A DNA stretch of 13,400 nucleotides from a bacterium (GTDB lineage Bacteria > AUK180 > JAQVHJ01). Within the stretch, counting starts at the first letter, position 1. Every line of letters starts with the position of its first letter. The stretch is taken from positions 1 to 13,400 of the forward strand of contig JAQVHJ010000017.1 in assembly GCA_028696285.1 (NCBI GenBank), read 5' to 3'. Below, in pieces: positions 7,230-13,400 of this stretch. Both the position numbers and the translations under genes were made by a program. The notes below the pieces were generated by a model, which had not been told where the DNA came from, did no database searches, and saw only the letters and a program-made list of their open reading frames with translations.

Positions 7230-8252
7230 TTAATATTTTTGTGAAACCTGTGTTAACAGGTCAATGCTTTCCAGTATCTTTCCGGTTCCCTTCACGACAC
7301 AAGTAAGGGGGTCTTCTGCAATATAAATCGGGAGGCCGCATTCTTCTGAGATTTTCTTATCCAAACCTTTCAACAGTGCGCCGCCGCCAGCCATTACAAT
7401 TCCTCGTTCAGCAATATCGGAAGAGAGTTCCGGAGGAGTTTCTTCAAGTGCCGCTCTAACCGCAGAAACGATTGCAGTAACCGGTTCCTTTAATGCATTC
7501 CGGATCTCTTTTGAAGAGATTGAAATTACCTTCGGCAGTCCTGAAATAAGGTCCCGCCCTTTAATATCCATCTCCTTCTCATCCTGAAGCGGATATGCAG
7601 AACCTATCTCAATCTTGATCTGTTCAGCAGTTCGTTCTCCGATTAATAAGCTGTATTCCTGCTTTAAATAATCGATTATTGCAACATCCATTTTATCTCC
7701 GGCAATCCTTACCGATTTTGAAACTACTATCCCGCCTAAAGAGATAACTGCAACCTCTGTGGTTCCGCCACCGATATCCACGATCATGCTTCCGGATGGT
7801 TCGTTCACAGGAAGGTTGGCACCGATTGCCGCAGCCTTGGGTTCCTCAACAAGAATAACGCGCCGGGCTCCGGCACTCTCTGCTGCTTCTATTACTGCCC
7901 TTTGCTCAACCCCCGTAATCCCGGAAGGAACACTGATTACGACTCTCGGCGCAATGAACCGTGAACGGTTATGAATCTTTTTTATGAAATGGCTTATCAT
8001 CTCCTGGGTAACATCAAAGTCTGCAATAACTCCGTCTTTCATCGGACGGATCGCTTGAATATCTCCGGGAGTCCTTCCAAGCATCTTCTTCGCTTCAATC
8101 CCGAAAGCAAGAGCTTTTCCGTTGTAAATAGCTACGACTGAAGGCTCGGAAAGAACTATCCCCTTTCCTTTTACATATACAAGGGTGTTTGCCGTTCCTA
8201 AGTCTATCCCGATATCTGTCGAAAATAAACCTTTTAAAAAATCTAAAATCAT
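7230..8252 (-). CDS. mreB: Actin-like cell shape protein MreB
   Basis: MreB is a cytoplasmic ATPase that forms short membrane-bound filaments guiding side-wall synthesis. The 340-residue length is standard. An amphipathic N-terminal membrane anchor (MILDFLKGLF) precedes the phosphate-1 motif IGIDLGTANT at 14-23. Other actin-fold elements are VEEPKAAAIGA near 135-145, the phosphate-2 motif DIGGGTTE at 159-166, and the adenosine motif MAGGGALLKGLD at 287-298. The ATG has a strong AAGGAGAAGG ribosome site and lies 11 bases after the TPR gene. Confidence 0.98.
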   Translation of the reverse strand: MILDFLKGLFSTDIGIDLGTANTLVYVKGKGIVLSEPSVVAIYNGKALAFGIEAKKMLGRTPGDIQAIRPMKDGVIADFDVTQEMISHFIKKIHNRSRFIAPRVVISVPSGITGVEQRAVIEAAESAGARRVILVEEPKAAAIGANLPVNEPSGSMIVDIGGGTTEVAVISLGGIVVSKSVRIAGDKMDVAIIDYLKQEYSLLIGERTAEQIKIEIGSAYPLQDEKEMDIKGRDLISGLPKVISISSKEIRNALKEPVTAIVSAVRAALEETPPELSSDIAERGIVMAGGGALLKGLDKKISEECGLPIYIAEDPLTCVVKGTGKILESIDLLTQVSQKY

Positions 8253-8263
8253 TACCTTCTCCT

Positions 8264-9286
8264 TTACTGTTGTAATTCTTTTAATTTCTGAATGGCATCC
8301 GGATACTTCGGATCCATTTTAAGCGCAATCTTTATATATTTAATTGCTTCTTCTTTTTGACCTAATTGCTCATATGTTTTTCCTATCCAATAATTAATCT
8401 TTGCGGTGTTGGATTCACTCCTGGCATCCTTGAAATATTTCAATGCCTGTGAATACTGGCGCTCATCGAAGAACATCCAGCCAAGCATATGCAGGCATTC
8501 ATATCTAAGATTCTTATCATTGGATTCCTTCTTTAATATCCCGAGAATAATCTGCTTCGACTTCTCAAATTCCTTGATGTCCTTATACAAAGTTGCAGTA
8601 TAAAATAGCCCGGGAATTTCTGAATACCCCGAATCCTTCTTAAATTCAAAATAAAATTGAAAATCTTTATCTATCTCAAGCAGACGCATTTCAAGGTATT
8701 TGATCTCATCTCCGTTCTTCTCTGATAAAGAACTGTCGCTCAAAAACACTTCATATGCCCTGACAAAATATAATTTAATTATATTTGAAAGCTGGGCTTG
8801 GGAATAATTTCCAAATCTGCCCTCCTTCAAGTTCTTCAGATAAAAGTTTCCCTGCTTCTTATAAGCTACCGCTAAATTAAGTTTCAGGTCAGGTTCATTG
8901 TACCCTGACTTATATAACTTTTCAAGATATTCAACTGCTTCCGGACGGTTCAAGTTAAGATAACATATCCCAAGTTTATAAGTGTAATGGTTATTTGATT
9001 CAGTTTCATCTGCAAGGGCAAGGCCTGATTTATAGTATCGTATGGCTGCATCATACCTTTCGTTCAAATAGTAATAATCAGCTAAATCAAAGTTATACTG
9101 TATATTCTCCGGACTCTTTTCCAAACGCAAAAGAAGCTTCCGCTCCGATTCAGATGTCGGCTTAACCAGCGTCTTAAGCAGGAAAATAAGAAACACAAAA
9201 ACCACAATATAAACAATTATAAGCTTAGGCGACATCTTCAAAGTATTCCGCGTACGCTTTATGTTTAATTTATGGTTTTGCTCCAT
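8264..9286 (-). CDS. Membrane-anchored tetratricopeptide repeat protein heading the mre operon
   Basis: This 340-residue protein has a basic N-terminus, one membrane helix (about 22-39), then helical repeats on the outer face if the positive-inside rule holds. TPR-like units are recognisable near 63-96 (YNFDLADYYYLNERYDAAIRY split by the motif), 98-128, 263-291 (LHMLGWMFFDERQYSQALKY) and 296-329 (YWIGKTYEQLGQKEEAIKYI). The middle part is helical but divergent. No enzyme motif is present. TPR proteins are binding scaffolds; being first gene of the mreBCD unit suggests a partner of the cell-elongation machinery or of wall synthases, but that is inference. The ATG has a modest purine-rich ribosome site (AAAGAGAG). 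I do not recognise a named family. Confidence 0.88.
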   Translation of the reverse strand: MEQNHKLNIKRTRNTLKMSPKLIIVYIVVFVFLIFLLKTLVKPTSESERKLLLRLEKSPENIQYNFDLADYYYLNERYDAAIRYYKSGLALADETESNNHYTYKLGICYLNLNRPEAVEYLEKLYKSGYNEPDLKLNLAVAYKKQGNFYLKNLKEGRFGNYSQAQLSNIIKLYFVRAYEVFLSDSSLSEKNGDEIKYLEMRLLEIDKDFQFYFEFKKDSGYSEIPGLFYTATLYKDIKEFEKSKQIILGILKKESNDKNLRYECLHMLGWMFFDERQYSQALKYFKDARSESNTAKINYWIGKTYEQLGQKEEAIKYIKIALKMDPKYPDAIQKLKELQQ

Positions 9287-9324
9287 TCTCTCTTTCTATT
9301 TTTTTAGATTTTCAAAGTTTTCTC

Positions 9325-9354
9325 TTGACTAATTAAAAAAAATTATGTTATAAT
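9325..9354 (+). promoter_or_regulatory. Promoter for the SurA/PpiD-like gene
   Basis: TTGACT (9325-9330), an 18-base spacer and TATAAT (9349-9354) with a TGn extension (TG at 9346-9347) form a strong promoter. Start expected near 9361, giving a leader of about 75 nt. The leader runs across the candidate leftward promoter at 9368-9396. Confidence 0.7.
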
Positions 9355-9367
9355 ACCAAATTATATT

Positions 9368-9396
9368 ATAATATCAGAAATTAGCATTTTTTGCAA
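9368..9396 (-). promoter_or_regulatory. Candidate promoter for the TPR-mreBCD-nfo-exchanger unit
   Basis: On the minus strand TTGCAA (9391-9396, four of six) is followed by 17 bases and TATTAT (9368-9373, five of six). A shifted TATAAT at 9365-9370 also exists but has a 20-base spacer. The region is extremely AT-rich, so chance matches are likely. Some leftward promoter is needed here because the operon starts at 9286 and the neighbour is divergent. Confidence 0.42.
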
Positions 9397-9435
9397 GTAA
9401 AAAATTAAAAACTGATAAAAATTTCGGAGGTAACA

Positions 9436-11259
9436 ATGCTTAAAACCCTTAGAGAGAAGACAAAAGTAATCATCTGGTTCACGGTCATTGCCTTTATTGT
9501 GAGCCTTTTCTTCATATTTGGAACAAATCTCTACGAGAAGAGTAAAGACAAAGGTATCGCAAAAGTAGGAAAGAACAAGGTTTCATTTGAAGAGTTCAGA
9601 GAGATCTATTCAAGAATATTAAATAACCAAAGAGCACAGAACCAGGCTGAGATCACAGATGAAGAATCAAAGAAGATGATGGAAGATGCATATCAGATAG
9701 TTGTTGAAAACGAGATTATGCGGCAGATCTCAAAAGAATCAAATATCAAGGTATCAGAGACTGAGATATACACAGAATTAAGTTCTATCCCTTTGTTCCG
9801 TGGGCCGGGAGGATTTGACAAAGCCCGGTACGAACAGTTTATTTACAGCCAGGGTTATACTCCGAAACAGTTTGAAAAACTGTACAAGCAAGATAAGTTG
9901 ATGTCCAGAATGAAATACCTTGCAATAGACTTCTACAGTTCCTCTAAACTTGAAAACCAGTATTACTTTGTTGTTTCCAATGAAAAAACAAAGATCGAAG
10001 GAATAAATTTCAGTCTGAAAGACTTCTATGATACGATTGAGTATACCGAAGAGGACCTGAAGAAATTCTTTGAAGAGAATAAATCCGACTACTTCATTAA
10101 GAAGAAGGTTAAGGTAGAGTATTACTACCTTCCCAATGTCCCTTCTGATAAAGATAAGGAAGAAGTGACAGCCAGAATGGAAGAAATATTAAAGCAGGCA
10201 AAAGCCGGTGAAGATTTTGCGGAACTTGCAAAGAGGTATTCTGAAGGACCCTCTGCCCCTCAAGGCGGAGACTTGAACTGGATTTCTCAGGGACAAACCA
10301 TTCCTGAATTCGATAAGGTTGCATTCTCATTAAAAAAAGGAGAGATTTCCGGTATAGTCGAAACACAGTTCGGCCTTCACATTATTAAAATGGAAGACGA
10401 AAAGACAGAAGAAGGAAAAAAACTTGTGCGTTGCAGACACATCCTTTTAAAGGTTGTTGCTTCCGAAGAAACAAAAGAAGAGATCTTTAACAAAGCAGAT
10501 GAATTATCTGAAGAATTAAAGGTTGTCGACAGTTTTGATAAAATCAAAGAAAAATACACCAATATTCAGAGAGAAGAAACCGATTACTACACAGAAGATA
10601 ACCCGCCGTTCCCCCAGATACGGCAGGCATTCGACCTGGCGGATGATGAGAAAGTCGATTTTCCCATTCCGCTCGAAGACGGTTATCTCGTTTATAAATT
10701 ACTCGACGTGCAGCCTGAACATTATATTGAATTTGAAAAAGTGAAGGATGAAATTACATCCCGCTATCTCAAAAAAGAAGCTGTCAAACCGGCTGAAGAA
10801 AAAGCAAAGGAAATCTTTGAGCAGATCAAGGATAAAGAAAAGGAGTTTGCCTTGAATGATTTCGCAAAAGAGATTGGATTCCGGCATTTCATTTCGAATA
10901 AATTTATATCCGGAACGAATCTCTCCTTCGGCGGGGATGAAAAGACCCCTCCCGAACCATTCGTGGGAAGCGATAAAATATCAAAGGAATTATATCTTAC
11001 CCCTGATTTTCAAATAGCAGGACCATTCCAATATGAAGACGGTTTTATTATTGCCAGGGTTATTGAAAGAGATCTTATGAATGAAAAACAACTCGATGAA
11101 CAAGCTATGCAGATGGAATATTTCGCCAGATACATGAAACAAATGATGGCAAGAACATTCTACCAGGAATTCATCAGCTTCCAGAAAAATAAAGTAGGTG
11201 TCGAATCATACCTGGAAGATTATATGAAAGGTTTCGAAGAACCGGTAGAAACGGAATAA
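9436..11259 (+). CDS. Membrane-anchored peptidyl-prolyl isomerase / foldase, SurA/PpiD-like
   Basis: This 607-residue protein has a short basic N-terminus, one membrane helix (about 11-29) and a large periplasmic part, the PpiD arrangement. Residues ~40-220 form the SurA/PpiD-type chaperone region (KVGKNKVSFEEFREIYSRI, YTPKQFEKLY). A parvulin domain at about 225-320 carries FAELAKRYSEGPSAPQGGDL and ends FGLHIIKM, but its first strand reads VEYYYLPN, lacking the usual histidine. A second, degenerate parvulin-like segment begins RHILLKV at 334 and runs to ~426. The rest is helical and charged. Such proteins help outer-membrane and periplasmic proteins fold; isomerase activity here is uncertain because of the altered active site. 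The ATG follows a good GGAGGT site. It has its own promoter and is divergent from the mre unit. No lipobox cysteine is seen, so it is not a PrsA-type lipoprotein. Confidence 0.9.
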   Translation: MLKTLREKTKVIIWFTVIAFIVSLFFIFGTNLYEKSKDKGIAKVGKNKVSFEEFREIYSRILNNQRAQNQAEITDEESKKMMEDAYQIVVENEIMRQISKESNIKVSETEIYTELSSIPLFRGPGGFDKARYEQFIYSQGYTPKQFEKLYKQDKLMSRMKYLAIDFYSSSKLENQYYFVVSNEKTKIEGINFSLKDFYDTIEYTEEDLKKFFEENKSDYFIKKKVKVEYYYLPNVPSDKDKEEVTARMEEILKQAKAGEDFAELAKRYSEGPSAPQGGDLNWISQGQTIPEFDKVAFSLKKGEISGIVETQFGLHIIKMEDEKTEEGKKLVRCRHILLKVVASEETKEEIFNKADELSEELKVVDSFDKIKEKYTNIQREETDYYTEDNPPFPQIRQAFDLADDEKVDFPIPLEDGYLVYKLLDVQPEHYIEFEKVKDEITSRYLKKEAVKPAEEKAKEIFEQIKDKEKEFALNDFAKEIGFRHFISNKFISGTNLSFGGDEKTPPEPFVGSDKISKELYLTPDFQIAGPFQYEDGFIIARVIERDLMNEKQLDEQAMQMEYFARYMKQMMARTFYQEFISFQKNKVGVESYLEDYMKGFEEPVETE

Positions 11260-11356
11260 AAATTAAATATTCCATACATGAATTTCAGGAGAATTACACT
11301 TTAAATTTACGACTTGAACTCCCGAATATTTAAAATTTACATTCCTATTTTATTGT

Positions 11357-11385
11357 TTGACAATTATTTTTTTTTATGCTATAAT
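11357..11385 (+). promoter_or_regulatory. Promoter of the response regulator-ParA-CheW operon, perfect consensus
   Basis: TTGACA (11357-11362), a 17-base spacer and TATAAT (11380-11385), with a TGn extension at 11377-11379, match the consensus at every position. Start expected near 11392, giving a leader of about 29 nt. The gap 11260-11356 before it shows no gene and no clear terminator hairpin for the preceding PPIase gene. Confidence 0.85.
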
Positions 11386-11420
11386 GTTTTCAGGAATTTT
11401 CACACCTAAAGGAGACTATT

Positions 11421-11822
11421 ATGAGCGGAGAAAAAATACTTATAGTTGAAGATAGTCCCACGATAAAAGAGATGGTAATTGCGATTATTAAAGCAGAGGG
11501 ATTTGCATTTGAATGGACAGATTCCATCACAACAGCTATTGAGATTCTTGAGACAGGAACTGTCGATCTTGTTTTAAGTGATATTATCCTTACGGAAACA
11601 TTTAAGACGGGATATGATCTCTTAAAATATGTTAAAGATTCAAAGGTCCACTCTTCCATTCCGGTTATACTCATGAGTGATAAAAGAGATAAGGAACGGG
11701 CGAGAAAAGTAGCATTATTCAGGGGAGCAAGTGAATTTGTGTCAAAACCTTTTCAGCCTGAAGCATTGGTAGAAGTAATTTACAGAATTCTTGCATCAAA
11801 AAAAAATCCTGAAAACCAGTAA
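11421..11822 (+). CDS. Single-domain response regulator (CheY/PilG-like receiver)
   Basis: This 133-residue protein is a receiver domain with no output domain. The phosphorylation site is Asp54 (LVLSDIIL), with the acidic pair Glu10-Asp11 (LIVEDS), the switch Ser86 (ILMSD) and Lys109 (SKPF) all in place, so it should be phosphorylated by a CheA-type or other histidine kinase. Stand-alone receivers signal by binding a partner such as a motor or another regulator. The ATG has a good AAAGGAG ribosome site and is the first gene of the operon. The ParA-family gene follows after 5 bases and the CheW-domain gene overlaps that one, which points to a chemosensory pathway. No kinase is visible within the window. 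Confidence 0.93.
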   Translation: MSGEKILIVEDSPTIKEMVIAIIKAEGFAFEWTDSITTAIEILETGTVDLVLSDIILTETFKTGYDLLKYVKDSKVHSSIPVILMSDKRDKERARKVALFRGASEFVSKPFQPEALVEVIYRILASKKNPENQ

Positions 11823-11827
11823 AAAAT

Positions 11828-12619
11828 GTGGTTACCAGAATCATTTCAATCACAAATCAGAAAGGCGGGGTCGGGAAGACTACAACCTCGATAAATTTAA
11901 GTGCAGGTTTAGCAGCTCGGGGAAGAAGGGTGCTTCTTATTGATATGGACCCCCAATCCAATTCCACCATAAACTTTCAGATTGATCCGGAGGATTCAAT
12001 CCCAACCATGTATGAAAAACTTGTTGAAGACAATGATATTAACTGGAAAAAGATAATCAGAGAAACAGGAATCCAAAATCTTCATATTGCCCCTTCAAGT
12101 TTAAATCTTGCTGCGGCTGATTATTTTCTTCTTAATAAAAAGGATAAAAGTATTCTTCTTGAACGCCTGATTCGTGAAATCAGGGATTCTTACGATTATA
12201 TTCTGATAGATTGTCCGCCATCTCTTGGGATTTTGACAGTAAACTCGCTTTATGCTTCAACAGAAGTAATCATTCCGACACAACTTACGTATTTTGCTTT
12301 TGAAGGCTTAAAACAACTGCTTAAAATAATTGAAATGACAAAGAAAGACCTGGGGAACAGTAAATTGAGAATCTCCGGCATAATTCCTACATTTTATAAT
12401 AAAAGAACAAAAATGACAAGAAAGATCATTAATGATATAATCGATAAATTCGGTGAGAAGAACATCCTCACTCCCATTCCCAAGAATACTTCTCTTGATG
12501 AAGCGGCGTCTGAACATAAGACTATCAATAGTTTTAGAAGAAACGCTTCCGGGGCGAAAGCATATGAAAAATTAACCGAGGAGATTATAGGCCAGGAAAA
12601 ACAAAATGGAAAAAAATGA
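11828..12619 (+). CDS. ParA/Soj-family ATPase in a chemosensory-type operon
   Basis: This 263-residue ATPase carries the deviant Walker A motif KGGVGKTT at residues 12-19, with the signature Lys12, then the DMDPQSNST switch segment (Asp41) and Walker B ILIDCPPSLG (Asp128). Length and motifs fit ParA/Soj. ParA proteins dimerise with ATP, bind DNA non-specifically and move or position cargo such as plasmids, chromosome origins or chemoreceptor arrays. The start is GTG, 5 bases after the response regulator stop; an overlapping ATG at 11826 is out of frame. No Shine-Dalgarno is evident, suggesting coupling. No ParB follows. Instead a CheW-domain gene overlaps the 3' end by 14 bases, so a role in placing a signalling array is more likely than chromosome partition, though a true Soj role cannot be excluded. 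Confidence 0.93.
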   Translation: MVTRIISITNQKGGVGKTTTSINLSAGLAARGRRVLLIDMDPQSNSTINFQIDPEDSIPTMYEKLVEDNDINWKKIIRETGIQNLHIAPSSLNLAAADYFLLNKKDKSILLERLIREIRDSYDYILIDCPPSLGILTVNSLYASTEVIIPTQLTYFAFEGLKQLLKIIEMTKKDLGNSKLRISGIIPTFYNKRTKMTRKIINDIIDKFGEKNILTPIPKNTSLDEAASEHKTINSFRRNASGAKAYEKLTEEIIGQEKQNGKK

Positions 12620-13400
12620 TCGGGAAAACCCGATAAAAAAAGCATTCTTTTCCAATGACACTGAAAAACCAAGGGAAGAAAAGAAATCGAAGAAAAAGGT
12701 AAGAGAAAAAAAGACCGATACCTTAAAAGAGACAAAGTTAAATCTTCAAATTCCCGAGGAAAATAGAAAGAGTATTCGTGATGAATTTAAACTGATTGTT
12801 TTCAGGTTAGGAGAGAACTATTTCGGATTGGAAATCTCGGATGTTACAGAGATAATACGAATTGTAGAAATCTCAAAAGTGCCCGACTCTCCAAAGTATC
12901 TTGATGGAATAATAAATTACCGGGGAGAGATCGTTCCGGTAATAAATCTTAAATATATTTTTGAGTTTGACGAAACAAGTTATAATAGTAACAATGAAAT
13001 CATAATTGTTAAATCAGGGGGTCAGGATTTCGGGTTAATCGTTGACAATGTAACTGATTTCCTTTCTGTTACAGGTGACCAGGTGCTGTTTACAGGTGAA
13101 AAGGCCGCACCATATATAAAGTTTTCCTTTGGAATTCTTGACTCTTCAGAAGAAGTTGTTTTCCTTCTTAATGTTGAGCAGTTGTTGAACTCTTCGAAGC
13201 TTGAAAAAATAAATAAATTAAGCAAGGGCAGCCTGGGCGGATATTACCCTGTTCCTTCGGAGGGTCAGGATGCAGAGGCGATACATTCCCGCACTATTGA
13301 ACTAAGGAAGAAAAAAATAGAAGAAACCGGAGAACGGCAACAGGTTATTACATTTACTCTTGGAAATGAAAGGTATGGTCTTCAGATAAATCATATCCGG
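12606..13400 (+). CDS. Protein with two CheW domains, 3' end cut off
   Basis: The frame is open for 265 codons to the window edge. Residues 1-58 are a lysine/glutamate-rich, probably disordered linker. The first CheW domain spans about 59-205 (FKLIVFRLGENYFGLEISDVTEII), with the characteristic INYRGEIVPVINL, where the usual Asp of PVIDL is Asn. After a charged spacer a second CheW domain begins near 246 (QVITFTLGNERYGLQINHIR) and continues beyond the window. CheW couples chemoreceptors to the kinase CheA in arrays; two domains in one chain could bridge array units. The ATG lies inside the end of the ParA gene, with 14 bases of overlap and an AGGA ribosome site. A different design, such as CheW domains joined to a further domain downstream, remains possible because the end is missing. 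Confidence 0.9.
   Translation, partial: MEKNDRENPIKKAFFSNDTEKPREEKKSKKKVREKKTDTLKETKLNLQIPEENRKSIRDEFKLIVFRLGENYFGLEISDVTEIIRIVEISKVPDSPKYLDGIINYRGEIVPVINLKYIFEFDETSYNSNNEIIIVKSGGQDFGLIVDNVTDFLSVTGDQVLFTGEKAAPYIKFSFGILDSSEEVVFLLNVEQLLNSSKLEKINKLSKGSLGGYYPVPSEGQDAEAIHSRTIELRKKKIEETGERQQVITFTLGNERYGLQINHIR

Noticed and set aside
11260..11356. Possible terminator or small gene after the foldase gene
   Set aside because: Only a weak distant inverted repeat (AAATATTC / GAATATTT with a ~50-base loop) was found, and no open frame with a ribosome site.
12600..12622. Run of seven A bases before the ParA stop, which could allow slippage into the CheW frame
   Set aside because: A normal -1 ribosomal slip leads to a quick stop. 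Only a one-base deletion (or +1 slip) would fuse ParA to CheW. The CheW frame has its own ATG and an AGGA ribosome site, so an ordinary gene overlap explains the sequence.

Overview
The window looks like part of a chromosome from a diderm (Gram-negative) bacterium with fairly AT-rich DNA and an anaerobic or facultative lifestyle. LpxC (lipid A synthesis) indicates an LPS outer membrane. MreBCD indicates a rod or elongated cell. The oxygen-sensitive class III ribonucleotide reductase NrdD with its activase NrdG indicates anaerobic growth. The genes are ordinary chromosomal housekeeping and sensory genes. I see no insertion sequences, phage genes, tRNA or rRNA genes, or CRISPR arrays. I cannot name the phylum from sequence alone. 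Promoters fit the bacterial housekeeping sigma factor well: two have perfect TTGACA / 17 bp / TATAAT elements.

Layout. Bases 1-2704 (minus strand) hold nrdD followed by nrdG (cut off by the window edge), under a perfect promoter with two NrdR-box-like operators. Bases 2802-3952 (minus) hold a single-gene lpxC unit with two candidate promoters, operator-like repeats and a candidate terminator. Bases 3953-9286 (minus) hold a six-gene, tightly packed unit in transcription order: TPR membrane protein, mreB, mreC, mreD, nfo (endonuclease IV), CaCA-family cation exchanger. Gaps are 19 bp or less and two junctions overlap. Bases 9287-9435 are a divergent regulatory gap. Bases 9436-11259 (plus) encode a membrane-anchored SurA/PpiD-like periplasmic foldase. 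Bases 11357-13400 (plus) hold a chemosensory-type operon behind another perfect promoter: a single-domain response regulator, a ParA-family ATPase, and a protein with two CheW domains that runs off the window.

How the genes work together. Much of the window concerns the cell envelope: lipid A (lpxC), cell shape and elongasome (TPR protein, mreBCD), and folding of exported proteins (PPIase). The nrd unit supplies deoxynucleotides without oxygen and is probably repressed by NrdR when dATP is plentiful. The right end appears to be a signalling module in which a ParA ATPase may position a CheW-based array or take part in its output. That ParA/CheW module is the least standard part of the window. 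Next in interest are the NrdR operator pair and the mre operon carrying nfo and an exchanger where pbp2/rodA usually sit.
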